Source: Sialis fuliginosa (taxonomy: Eukaryota > Arthropoda > Insecta > Megaloptera > Sialidae). Taken from it: a DNA stretch of 64,000 nucleotides. The stretch's first letter is position 1. Every line of letters begins with the position of its first letter. The notes below the pieces were generated by a model. The model was not told the DNA's origin. It did no database searches and was given only the letters and a program-made list of their open reading frames with translations. This document shows positions 19,340 to 29,932 of the stretch, in pieces. The stretch is taken from the NCBI GenBank assembly GCA_961205875.1, contig OY540816.1:930001-994000 (forward strand), in the 5' to 3' direction. The translations under genes were made by a program, and so were the position numbers.

Positions 19340-21212
19340 ATCCGAAATTTATAAACGAAATATGTACTTTTTTGTATTCAATTTTTGATAAATTTTGTGC
19401 GTACAATATTTTTCCATCACAGTTTTTGATTAAATATATGATACATAATCTATCCAGTGCCTATGTAAAATTATTACCATAAGTTTAATTGATTACTTGA
19501 AAATCACCAAGCAAAGACAACGGTGCTACTGAATTATGCAAGGAAAATCTCGACAGTATATTTAATTTAATAATTTTATACAATTTGATAATTTTTTAGT
19601 AATTACGATCATTCACCAATCATTTAAGCCCGATTTTGTGATATTTTTAGATTTAAAAAAATCGAAAATTCATTTTTTATCAATGAAAATAATTTCTTAG
19701 GGCCAAAGAAATAATACCACCGGATTCTGCAGGAAAAATCCCAAACAAAAATACGTTTTAAATATTTTTCAGATTGTTTCTGTTCATTTGCAGAGTGCGT
19801 TAACAGGGGGTTTACGAAAAATCTCGATTTTCCCGCTCAGAAAAGTCTACGTAACGCCAAAAATTGACGTCTGATCCAAAAACTAATAGCACCATTTAAT
19901 TCAGCGGAAAAAAATACACAAGATTACGTATCTTGGATTTAAATTTTTGTCCTACAACGAAGCTGGGAATTGAAGCATTGTGTACTGATAAGGCTGGGTT
20001 TTTGAACTACGTTTTTAAACCTTTCAAAACATATCGAGACCTGTTCCCGTGATCTGTCAGAGCTAGGGTATCGGCAATCTTCATTTGGATAGTTGGACTA
20101 TCCAATTCTGCCGGTGCCGCAACGATTTTTAAACATTCGTGCAAAACGCACCGGTCTACTATATAAGCTAGAAACTTGAAATTTTTACTGAACATGTAAA
20201 ATGACACCCTCTAGTAAAATATGTACAAATTTATTGAATAATTTTTCAGGGAGGGTTATAAGGAGCTAAAGCTAGGTAAAAAAAATATTTTTTTATACCA
20301 AGGCATGTGGCACGTTAAAATGTATAACAAAACAAGCGGAATTTGACCCTTTTTCTATTTTTTTTTTAATCAAAAATGGTGCCTGTATGGGGCTTTAAAG
20401 CAAATACAAAAAAAATTGTAGGTATACCAAGACAAGTCAAAATGTACATCTCAATTAGTAGAATTTGATCATATTTTTTATTTTTTTTTCTAACTTAAAA
20501 ATTGCGCCTGTAGGGGGCTAAAAGCAGTATTTCATTTTGCCCCCCCCCCCCCCCCCTTAACTCTGTAACTACCGGCACAAAAAATCTGAAAAAAATTGGT
20601 AACGAGGTTTTGGTGGGATTACCAATGACAAATACTAAAGTCAACAATATAATTTTAAATTTTGGAATAATAGGGAGGGGCGTCATAGAATTTTTTATTT
20701 TTTATTTCCTAACTAGGCATGTGGTATGTCAAATTGTACATCTCAATTAGTAGAATTTGACAATATTTTTTATTTTTTTTCCAACTAAAAAATGTCGCCA
20801 CCAGGGGGCTAAAAGCAATATTTTATTTTCTCCACCATACCTCTAGCTCGGTAACTACCGGCTCAAAAAATTTGAAAAAAATTTGGTAACGAGGCTTTGG
20901 TGGGACTACTAACGACAAATACTAAAGTCAATAAAATAATTTTAAATTTTGGAATTATAGGGAGGGGGTGTCATAAAAATTTTTATTTTTATTTTCATAT
21001 CTAAGCATGTGGGGTGTCGAAATGTACATCTCAATTAGTAGAATATGACCATTTTTTTTTCTAACTCAAAAATGGTGCCTATAAGTGGCTCCAAACAGTT
21101 CACGTATTACGTACTTCGGAACCCTTATGGCATACACTCGTGTATGTCTTGCCCGAATTATTCTGATTTCAGTACGATACGCTTAAAAATAGATTTAATG
21201 TTTTCAGATGTA

Positions 21213-21771
21213 GGGTCAATTGGGGGAAAAATGAAACAAAATACAAATCTTTCATGGTTTTTGACAGTTAACGATACAAATGATGCGCTTATGAATAACC
21301 ATATTAAATACTTACGTCATTTGAACTGTACGATACAACACGGACTTTAAAAATGACAAAAATGTGTTTCATTTTTAACCTCTAATTTGGGAAAATGTGA
21401 AACAGGCCTCTAATGGAAAATATTTATCGAAAAATAAAAAAAAACTACTTTGGCAACTTTGATTTATCTTCTTTGTGGCATATCAATTTGAAATTGTAAC
21501 TTGAATTAATATCTGAGCTATACAGAAAGTTATGTGCAAAGAATTAAAATTTAATTCACACATTTTGACATCGACTAACAGACATTGACGAACAGGGTAA
21601 GGGGTGATACATCACTTGTTAGGCGATTCACATTTTCAGGTCGCTTTAACAAACCTTTAATGATGATGTCAGTTTTTATAATTTTTCTATAAACAAATTA
21701 GTTTTTTAGTTGCAAGCTTGTTTCACTTTTACCCCATTTTTTTGGTGTTTCATATTTACCCCGCTCGACCC
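21213..21771. mobile_element. TA-flanked element, GGGTCNANNGGGGNAAA termini
   Basis: The left end GGGTCAATTGGGGGAAAAAT and the inverse right end GGGTCGAGCGGGGTAAATAT each have TA outside. The 'gggnaaaantgaaac' motif recurs at least five times on both strands (21226, 21366, 21390, 21720, 21748). Only short frames exist. It is probably a Tc1/mariner-type non-autonomous element. Confidence 0.65.
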
Positions 21772-21773
21772 TA

Positions 21774-22124
21774 TAGCATTAAACAGGATTTACTATTCAA
21801 TTCTCTACATTTTAACATATCGACGAGAAACTTAGTCAATTAACGAGATGAGAATACATAAGTTGCAATTTCCTGTCATAAAAATGCACTGACATTTCTA
21901 CGCGCCAATACATTGTATGGCACATTTCGCGGGAAATGTAAAATAGTAGTAATTTATTTTTATGTTTTGTGCACACGTTCCGAAAAAACATGGAGAAAAC
22001 TCGGCATTTAAAACAGCAGGCTCTCATTAACTGCTTCTGCACGATTTAAATGTGACATGTTGAATGAGGAAGAGAAAAGCAGAATTAGAGTGAGAGAGGT
22101 TAAGGCTTGTTTCACACAAAATTA
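21774..22124. other. Linker, no gene
   Basis: AT-rich with a GA-rich segment near 22062-22100 ('gaggaagagaaaagcagaat'). A similar GA-rich segment next to 'gtttcacac' occurs inverted near 25835-25930, so both may be edges of the same unknown repeat. Confidence 0.35.
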
Positions 22125-22148
22125 TTAAGATGGCTACACACGTAACTG

Positions 22149-22788
22149 TATGGGCGCCGGCAGGATTTCTTTCAGGGGGGTGCATCTAGGTAAATAAAAT
22201 TAAATTTATTTAAAATTCATATCACGCGGGTATTTTAATATGTATCTGTGGAACGCATCTTCGCCTCTGAAGATAATCACGCCTTTAGCGGTTGAAAATA
22301 AAAAAAAAATTTTTTTTCGAAAACTATATTTTTTTTATGCTAATATTTGGTCAGGATGGAAGTTATATAGAATGTGACTTCCAAAGAAAATCAGCCAAAT
22401 TTATGCAAAGGCTGATTTTGTTCATTTTTTTAAAATAATGAACGACATACGACGATTTTTGTGCAAAAAGCGCAAAACTGATAATATCAATCATCAGTCT
22501 GATGATGATAATGATGATACACCTATTAGGACATCCAGTCCAGATATGTTATTTTTTTTAATATTCTTCGGTCCATATTATGCATGTAGACCTCTTATTC
22601 GCGTCATGTTTTTTGATAAAACGTAATTTTCATCAAGTATTATAAAATGGTACATTTAATGTTTGGACAACAACCAAGGCAACCTAAACTGTTATTCAAA
22701 GAGTGAATTTTAAAATAAAAATTGTATTTCTTAATTTTTTCATGTGTTTTTTTTTACAGGGGGGTACACCCCCCTCGCGGCGCCCATG
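22149..22788 (+). mobile_element. hAT element inserted in the Harbinger TIR, 8-bp TSD
   Basis: TATGGGCGCCGGCAGG at the left is inverted relative to CGCGGCGCCCATG at the right. cgtaactg flanks it on both sides (22141-22148, 22789-22796). The uninterrupted right TIR of the host element shows the empty site, so the duplication is certain. It contains the start of a hAT-type transposase. Confidence 0.88.
22438..22626 (+). pseudogene. N-terminal stub of a hAT transposase
   Basis: The peptide begins MNDIRRFLCKKRKTDNINHQ followed by an acidic Asp/Asn-rich run and TPIRTSSPDM. A short hydrophobic start, basic KKRK patch and acidic linker are typical of hAT proteins of the TTF-zinc-finger/DUF4371 kind. 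After about residue 38 the frame turns hydrophobic and unrelated, so the transposase was lost by internal deletion. The ATG matches the expected start within the element, ~290 bases from its left terminus. Confidence 0.55.
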
Positions 22789-22808
22789 CGTAACTGCAAA
22801 CTTGACAA

Positions 22809-23389
22809 TCATGCATGATCCATCTTTTTGTAGAAGTAGTCTGTAGGATAATTTTGCGCAATCATTTTAATTGTACAGACCGCCTGAAGATGGATTGAAT
22901 TTAAATCATGCAAGCTTGACAAGCTTAGCAAGCTGCGCTTGCACACGCGAAACTGAACGTGTGTACTAAGAACGTGCAGGTTTGTACAAGCAAACGTCAG
23001 TCGTAAGTGAGCTCTACAGGTTGCTGTAAATCTTTCGTGGGGGGTTATAGCTTCTCTCATGATCGTACCCTTTTTAATTAAAGGTGGCAAAAGATTCAAA
23101 TAAGTTTCTTCATTCATTCTGAGATAATTATGCCAATCACGCGGATATATCTTCAGTTTACTCAGTCAATTAATGTTGGAATTTGATTTTCTTTTCATTA
23201 ACCACTCTTTACACCACGATTCTTCTTTCGCGTTTTCCTCTTGTGGATAAGGCAAAAAGCAGCCAAAACGAGCGCATCGTCGTCCGAGCTTAACATAGTC
23301 CAAGCGCAAACTGGCGCTTGTTTAAGCATACTTGTACCGTGTGGTGGTGTCAGGGAAATTGTGCGTGCTTCTACAATAAGATGGATCAT
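22809..23389 (-). pseudogene. PIF/Harbinger transposase remnant, frameshifted
   Basis: Two minus-strand frames line up with the N-terminal half of Harbinger transposases. The upstream one (23389 down) contains ALVLAAFCLIHKRKTRKKNR, like the N-terminal helix and basic patch. After a degenerate gap, codons just before 23117 read WHNYLRMNEETYLNLL, then IMREAITPHERFTATCR, the conserved 'xxLRMxxxxFxxLL ... xRxxIxPxERLxxTLR' block. Downstream the reading departs from the family, and the DDE catalytic region is gone. Assignment is from knowledge of conserved family motifs. Confidence 0.72.
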
Positions 23390-23590
23390 GCATACTTGTC
23401 AAGTTTGCAGTTACGTGTGTAGCCATCTTTAGAGTAAATCGAATCCATTAGATGTTTTTTTAACCAAATCAATCAAATTGAGTCAGAATCGTTTTTTTTT
23501 CATAAGTTATAGGTATGTATTGCATTGTTACGTTTTTTCAATTTATTTTAAACTGTAGGTTCAATTTTCCTTTAATTGGAAAGTTGGAAC

Positions 23591-23905
23591 TAGAGCTGGG
23601 CGTGGGCCGTGCATTTTTCGGGTCACGGTTGTGACCCGCGTGAGCGAGAGCGATTTTCAAATCTTGAATCGTGAGCGGGCGTAATCGTGAGTCAAATTAA
23701 AACAACCGTGCGTGAGTACATTTTTCTCGTGCGCGAGTCCGTGAGTATATTTTGGAGATAATTTTAAAACTTATTTGATCTTTTTTTAATATCTGAAAAT
23801 TAATAATGCATATATATAATAATGTTTTAAAACGAATTTTGACGTTAAAAAATATAGTATAAAAAATAAATGTTATTTTTAGAAGCACTTTCACATGGTC
23901 AGTAT
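23591..23905. mobile_element. Family T copy, left part
   Basis: It starts TAGAGCTGGGCGTGGGCCGT and follows 36230-36448 plus 38812-38930: 'gtgacccgcgtgagcg', 'acttatttgatctttttttaa', then 'taataatgcatatatataat' and 'cactttcacatggtcagt'. It is uninterrupted where the 36-kb copy carries the P insertion, so it is the empty-site reference. It is truncated after 'cagtattgtaacg'. Confidence 0.75.
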
Positions 23906-24580
23906 TGTAACGTTTTTAAGTATCTAATTTTTATTTTTCATCAAATCGGTAATTAGAGACCGCAGGATAGAAGCATCAAATAGTTATCTTAAAGACTTTT
24001 ATTACAAAATAATAATGAGAATAATTAACACACCTTGATATTAGACTATACTAACTTACAAAATATTAACAAATCTTATGCTTTTGTAACTATTACAATA
24101 TTTTGTACTTAATTCCGGCGACTCCAAATACCTTGCCGCAGCTTGTATATACAGCGCTGTCGATTTGCAAGTTTTATAATTTTTCAGTTACTCAACTCTA
24201 GATAAATTATCACTACTTACTCCAACAGCAAACAGTTTTTGGTCTCAAAATTTTTTTCAAATATATATTTATTTAAATACACTTTAAATGCTCCACCCGT
24301 ATATTTTTAAGCAATTTTTACTCCTTAATAATTAATATGTGCACATAAAGTAATGAAAAATGTAAATTTTCTCAAAAATCTATAATTTTATTTTGCTAGA
24401 ATGAAAAAACAAGAGAATGGTAAATTGGTAAGATATTAGCTACTTTCCCCTAATTATTCTATGAAATACTTTATGCAAAATTTTATTAAATGTTATGTAA
24501 CATATAAAAAATTCGAGACCGTTGATATTAAAAAGGATATTATTTGACTCGGTAAAATAAATATATAAAAATAAATAGTA
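23906..24580. other. No recognised gene
   Basis: AT-rich. Minus-strand frames at 24440-24690 are Phe/Ile/Tyr-rich chance frames that run into the following TIR. The piece 'aattccggcgactccaaatac' (24112) is the only GC-richer part. Confidence 0.35.
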
Positions 24581-25751
24581 CAGGCAATGAAGGGAAAAAT
24601 TGCTCTGTTTTTGGAACAAATTCGGAGTGGAATGAAATTTGGTACCCATATAGTATACATAATAGTACGTCTGTACACAAAAGTCCCCATCTATAGGCCT
24701 TGTGGAAAAAAAATTACAGCTGTTTGAAATTTAATTTTATTGAATAAATTCAAGACAAATAAAGATACCGAGACGTGCCTTACATTAAAATTTTCAAAAA
24801 TATTTGCTTTACAACTTTATTTCAAAATTTTCTCCAACGTATCTACATAAATTGCTGAAAAATCGCCGTGAATCTGAAAACTAAGTGCGTTTAATCAAAA
24901 AAATATGTTTAAATGGATTTTTAAGCTCTTAAAACTGATAATCGAGACAAATGTCCTCTATAAAAGTTGTAGAGAATAAAATTTTACAATTTTTTTTGTA
25001 AGGTACAACATTCGATGTGTAAATTTTTGTTCGATATTTCTATTTTAAAAAGTCAAAAAAACAAATTTTAATTTATAAAATCGTATAAATAGCATGCTAT
25101 GAAAATTAGCATTACATAAGAAAATAACATATTGGTATAGAAAATTAATGAAAATAAAGGTAATTAATAATTCCAATACTTCAAATAAGACTTTTACTAA
25201 CATATTATGATAACAATGTACTGAGGTGTAATTTGTAGCCCCTAGATTTAATATTATTGTATGTTTTAATAGTTTTAAATATAAATCTTCAAGACATTTT
25301 ATTTTATCTTCAAAATACGGATATTAGATAAAAACAAAATCAGAGTAACATAAAAATTTGCACATATGTAGTACTTATATTACATTAGACATGTGCAAAA
25401 GCCCTTATAAATTGGGGATATGGAAAAAAAATTATAGCTGTTTTAATTTTGATATGATAAATTACTATGTATCATATTTTCACTTATTATTAACCGTTTT
25501 TTACTTGGACATTTACATATTGTGTATCTCTGTATAGCATTTTAATTTTAATGTAAGGCACGTCTCGGTATCTTTATTTTTCTTGAATTTATTCAATAAA
25601 AACTAAATTAAATTTCAAACGGCTGTAATTTTTTTTCCACAAGGCCTATGGATGGAGACTTTTGTGTACAGACGTACTATTATCTATATTACATGAAAAC
25701 CAAATTTCATTCCACTCCGAATTTGTTCTATTTAAATCCCTTCGTTGCCTG
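24581..25751. mobile_element. TA-flanked element with ~215-bp TIRs (CAGGCAAYGAAGGGA)
   Basis: The left arm 24581 to about 24800 and right arm about 25543-25751 are inverted copies sharing 'ggaatgaaatttggt', 'ggccttgtgg' and 'gataccgagacgtgcc'. TA (or TAGTAC symmetry) lies outside both ends. A third, partial copy of the arm ('gtgcaaaagcccttataaatt', 25393) sits inside the right half, so part of the arm is duplicated. No reading frame is credible. Confidence 0.78.
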
Positions 25752-25753
25752 TA

Positions 25754-26124
25754 CTAAAAATAATCCGTAATATAATTGTCCTTGAGAGATAAATTCAAAT
25801 ATTCGTATATAAACTCATTCACTTAACAGCATTGTGTGAAACAACCCTAATGGAAAAAGAGAGATGGCGGTAATAAATGCGTGAAGTGTGACATGTTTTA
25901 AAAGAGAAAAAAATAAGAAAGATATAGAGAGAAAGAGTGAGACAGTATATTGAAAAAGGAGAAAGACGAGAAGATAATGAATGTGTGAGATGCCGCTATG
26001 CTATTTTCTACTTTTCTTTTAAAATCAATTCTTTAATTACGTAAGTTATTAGACTATTTTAATTTAAAACATTTGGAACTGACCCGTTTTATCTATCAGG
26101 TAGATTTAATGCGAAAACATGAAT
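25754..26124. other. GA-rich linker
   Basis: From about 25855 to 25980 the plus strand is purine-rich ('agaaagatatagagagaaag'). The segment 'attgtgtgaaacaaccctaa' resembles the inverse of 22101-22120. No gene is visible. Confidence 0.35.
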
Positions 26125-26516
26125 AAGGTAAAGGCACCAGTGATGGCCGCTATAAGAGCAAGTTTTCAGTTTTTTTGGATCAATAAACCCATTAATTTTT
26201 GTAATTTTCATGAACTCATGTTACTAATAAAACAAGTAACTCTTTATTTAATCAATTTAATTACCAAAGTCCGCAAATAGTTTTTTTTAATTATAGCCTT
26301 TTATTTTGTTCATGTTTTTTCTTCAATAATGGCAAAGGTAAAACCAGTAATGAGCACGCAGTGATGGACACTTGCTAATGATTACAAAATGATAAGTACT
26401 ACGACACAAAAGATATAAAAGAAAGAATCGTCAAATTTGAAACAATAAAAGCAATTGCTATGATAATATAATAATTAATAAATAAATTATACTAATAATT
26501 AGTTTAATTAATTTAA
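26125..26516 (-). repeat. Family S copy 2
   Basis: It is the inverse of 8086-8344 and 41808-43097 and extends past them through 'ctcatgttactaataaaaca' and 'caataatggcaaagg'. It covers the site matching 41918 without interruption, giving a second empty-site witness. Confidence 0.75.
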
Positions 26517-26545
26517 CCAGAAAGAATTATTTAAAATAATTAATT

Positions 26546-27047
26546 AAAATAACCCACACAATTCACTTTCAGTATTACGTATAAGAAAGTCCAGGCAGAT
26601 ATTTCTTCTCTGTTATGAACCATAAATAATTTTTTTCTAAAATTTGTTATTTTGAAAAATGAATAGAACATAAACTATAGATAATAATTTTACCAACAAT
26701 TTTTAACATGACGTTTTCTTTAATTCGCACTGTTTTAAAAATAGTTCGAACAATCCAAAAATTGACAATAGTAAACATGTACAGTTGAAATATCGTTTTC
26801 AAAAATAAGAGCTTTTCTTCCCAGACAAAAATTAATCTTAAATATAATATTTCACGTTTCTATGATTTGTCGTATTTGTGTTACAGCGTCTACAGATCGA
26901 CCGACAGACCAACATACAGACATCACGGCGAAAATAGTCAGAATGGATTTAGAGAAGGTCAAAATGGATAATTCCATCAAAATCCGGATTTCGAAAAAAA
27001 TCCGCTTCACATTACTTACTTATACTATAAATACATGAGTATAAAAA
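26546..27047 (+). repeat. Family P, partial tandem copy
   Basis: It has the right part of P only: 'gtataagaaagtccaggcag', 'ttcgcactgttttaaaaa', 'tttcttcccagacaaaaatt', a 'cgaccgacagaccaac' tract, and 'ttacttatactataaa'. It is more divergent than the following copy and joined head to tail to it. Confidence 0.65.
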
Positions 27048-27989
27048 ATATCTGCCTTGGTAACCACGAGACTTTCTTATACATAATCCTAACAGTGAAT
27101 AGTATACGTGATTCTTATTTTATAACAACATTTCTGACAAACTAACAAGATAGAATAAAATGAATACTATAGGTAATATTATTCTCTACAATACTCTACG
27201 TCTCCATTATATAACAAATGATTTTTTTTAATGTAATAACTGAAAACGGATGTTTACTCTTATTTTTGAAATAAGAAAAACATACTTTAGATAAAAAATG
27301 CCGAGTATGTTATTATCTATAATTTATTCTCCATACATTTTTTCCAACATTTATGTTTTAGCCAGCAAGAATTTTTTTATGTAATTATTTAGATTCACCT
27401 ACACTGTTCAATCTCAGTATTACGTATAAGAAAGTCCCATGTTACCTATGGCAAACACACACACTGTTCAATCTCTGTAATACGTACAAGAAAGTCCCAT
27501 GACACTCATGGCAGATATTTCTCCTCTGTTATGAACCATTTTAATTATTATAATTTTTTTTTTCAAAAATTCGTTTTTACAAAAAAATGAATAGAACATA
27601 AATTATAGATATAGATATTACCTACATTTTTTAACTTGACCATTTTTCTCTATTTCGCACTGTTTCAGAGTAATTCGAAAAATTAAAAAATCGACGTAGG
27701 TAAACATCCGTATCTGGTTGAAAGATCGTTTTCAAAAATAGGACGTTTTCTTCCCAGCCAAAAATTAATCTTAAATATAAAATATCACCCTTCTACGATT
27801 TGTCGTATTTGAGTTACAGCGCTTACAGACAGACAGACGGACACACATACATCATGGTAAAAATAGTCAGAATGGATTCAGGGAAGGTCAAAATAGATAG
27901 TTTCGTCAAAATCCGGAGTTCGAAAAAAATCGGCTTCACTATACTTACTTATACTAATGTATATTTCATATACATGGTATAAGAAAGTA
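27048..27989 (+). mobile_element. Family P, full-length copy
   Basis: It starts 'tatctgccttggtaaccac' and ends 'tacatggtataagaaagtaa'. It is the same length class as the 36449-38811 copy after its insert is removed. The 'gtataagaaag' motif occurs near both ends and twice inside, with a ~65-base tandem pair ('actgttcaatctc...taagaaagtcccatg', 27410-27510). A short hairpin ('atgtatatttcatatacat') lies just before the 3' end. The class is unclear. Predicted peptides are shadows of the 'gacagacagacgg' tract. Confidence 0.7.
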
Positions 27990-29070
27990 AAAATTGGTTA
28001 CCTCTGATTTTTTTGTACAATTCAATTCTTTAGTATTTAAGGAACATTTTAAGACCAAAAAGAAAAAAATCGCCTCGGTGCTTTTTTAATAATTCATAAT
28101 ATAAGAAACCGTTTGCAGAATTATAACGCGAATTTTATTTAGCATTAATTGTTTATTAATTTTTTACTCTACTAATAGACAAACAAATAAAAATAAAAAA
28201 ATAAAAAATATTGGGATTCGAACTTGAGACCCTTAGCTTACAAGAAAAAATATATATAAAAATAAAAATATATTGGGATTCGAACTCGGGACTCTTAGTT
28301 TACTAGATTTGTTGTAATTATTGTAAATTTTAAAATATCAACCAAACGGTACTTTATATTGAAAAATCACAAGAGATACAATAATTTGATTTTATTGAGA
28401 GGATTCTAAAACATATTTGATTGTATCGATCCAATAATTAGTATTCGAAGTATGAACTATTTTCAATTTTATTATAAGACATTTTTCTTGCGGGCTCTCT
28501 AGCCTTTCAAGTATTCTTCCGATCTTTTTGATACTTGGTAGAAAAATCGATCTTGTAAATAAGTTAAGTTCGTTAGTTAGCGGAATTCCTTTATGAATTT
28601 CAAAATCGCGGCCGTTCAAAATTGAAAATAATTCATATCTCGGGTATTAATTATCGGATTAGTAATATAATATATGTTTTGGAATCCACTTAATAAAAAA
28701 AAATTATTGTGTCTCTTGTGATTTTTCGATATAAAATACCGTTTGGTTTACATTTCAAAATTTACAAAAATTATAAAAGATCTTTAAACAATGGATCCCG
28801 AGTTCGAATCCCAATAATTTTATATTTTTTATTTATTTTTTGTTTATTTTGTAGAGTAAAAAATTAATAAACAATAAATAATACAAAAAATCGAGTTCTG
28901 ACCTGTACACGATTTATGTATTTTTTTGTTTTATGAATTATTAAAAAAGCGCCAAGGCGATTTTTTTCTTTTTGGTCTTAAAATGTTCCTTAAATATTAA
29001 AGAATTGAATTGTACAAAAAAATCAGCGGTAATCAATTTTTGTATTTAAATTGGCTTCCAGAGCACCGTG
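27990..29070. mobile_element. Family H copy 2, nearly complete fold-back element
   Basis: The right terminus GGCTTCCAGAGCACCGTG is intact; the left lacks about the first 30 bases. The two halves are inverted copies out to ~450 bases each side of a centre near 28530. Three blocks resemble the tRNA T-arm/B box. Two read 'gggattcgaac' (28213, 28276) and one, inverted, reads 'gagttcgaatccc' (28800). The 75-residue minus-strand frame in the centre is not a known protein. Confidence 0.8.
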
Positions 29071-29932
29071 ATTCGTTTTACAATTAAATAATTGAATCTT
29101 TTTTATCTCAATTATGATTGGTGACATTTTACATATTATTATTATGAGTATGTTAGAAAACTCTGGAAACGACCAAATATCTCGAAAACGAAACGTTTCT
29201 AAGAAAAATGTTTCGTACAAACGTGAAAATTTGGTAATAGCTGAAAATTTATTTTTTACTTTTCAGTGCATTTTTAATAAAAACTTGTTTTAAAAAAAAA
29301 AACATTTTTTATTAGTTTGTATTATCTATATAACCTCACGGAAAAAATTAAAGGACCACTTAAATTTTTCGAAAAAAATGCTCATTTTCAAAGTAGTGAA
29401 GATAGGTTAAATATGATCCATTTTTTTACTTATAGGATATAATAAAATTGAAGGACATACTAATACTATATGTATATTTCATATCCATGGTATAAGAAAG
29501 TAAAAAGTAAAAATAAATTAAAATGTAAACAAATCTCGTATGAAATACATATTATACATATACACTAACATGAAACAAATATACATATGTGTATGTTAAT
29601 ACATTTCTCGTCAGGAAAATTAGTTACGCGAGTTTAAAACGATCCTAATTTCCATAAAATTGTCTAACGACCAACAGCAAAAACCTAGTTGCAGACATCA
29701 AAGGGGAAACTCAAACAGACACCAAAGCTTTGACATTTAATATGTAAAACAAGCCATATTGATCGGCTGTAATGATGTGTGAATAATTTCAGGATGTATT
29801 GGTAAATGTACGAGGTATATAAACACAGAGCTGTACTATAAATTTTGCTTCAAGCCAATTTTCAACCAATTTGAATTCAGTCGATCTCATTTGAGAGCTA
29901 AGTAGTTGTAGTTTATTAAAATTAGAGTTGGG
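29071..29932. other. Mixed stretch: P end fragment and a core-promoter-like segment
   Basis: A P 3' end fragment ('catggtataagaaagtaaaa') lies at 29470-29505. From about 29760 the sequence is less repetitive and has 'ggtatataaacacagag' (29813), 'actataaattttgc' (29834) and 'aattcagtcgatctc' (29875). That is the order expected of TATA box then arthropod initiator, though the spacing (about 40-60 bases) is long. It could be a host promoter or an LTR fragment. It is cut by the F copy at 29933. Confidence 0.35.

Larger units (their letters stand above)
18156..20159 (+). mobile_element. 2.0-kb DNA transposon with ~560-bp TIRs and a transposase-like frame
   Basis: The left arm 18156-18715 and right arm 19602-20159 are inverted copies with only scattered differences. 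Both start GTAGACCGGTGCGTTTTGCA. The insertion splits family G. The sequence outside is tatata on both sides (18150-18155, 20160-20165), and the empty site at about 10774 reads 'aaactatataagctag'. The duplication is thus up to six bases, ambiguous because it is repetitive. The unique centre holds the frame 18809-19339, and each arm holds a short frame (18179-18310 in the left arm). I do not assign a superfamily. Confidence 0.9.
18069..21128. repeat. Family G copy 2 (AGGGTTCCGAAG ... CTTCGGAACCCT), split
   Basis: The inverted ends AGGGTTCCGAAG and CTTCGGAACCCTTAT bound it. The left part is interrupted by the 2.0-kb transposon at 18156-20159. The right part has imperfect internal repeats: 'catgtggNNNGtNaaaatgtac' followed by 'tctcaattagtagaatttga' near 20300, 20430, 20715 and 21005. 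The last two are ~290 bases apart, with 'gggggctaaaagca' and 'aacgaggctttggtggga' blocks repeated. A 17-base C-run lies near 20541. Frames on either strand are low complexity. A third copy lies at 41640-41790 (minus). Confidence 0.7.
22128..23428 (-). mobile_element. PIF/Harbinger element, TTA target duplication, split by a hAT
   Basis: The TIR AGATGGCTACACACGTAACT continues as 'gcaaacttgaca' and 'gcatgatccatctt' to about 70 bases and is mirrored at 23355-23428. TTA flanks both ends (22125-22127, 23429-23431). The left TIR is interrupted by the hAT at 22149-22788. On the minus strand are Harbinger-like transposase pieces (22809-23389). The TTA duplication, long TIR and protein motifs all agree. 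Confidence 0.85.

Noticed and set aside
20495..20686. Minus-strand frame with a poly-Gly run
   Set aside because: Created by a 17-base C-run in family G, a typical homopolymer artefact region.
28213..28815. Possible tRNA genes from 'gattcgaactcggga' blocks
   Set aside because: Only the T-arm/B-box-like piece is present. I found no A box, acceptor stem pairing or anticodon loop in register.
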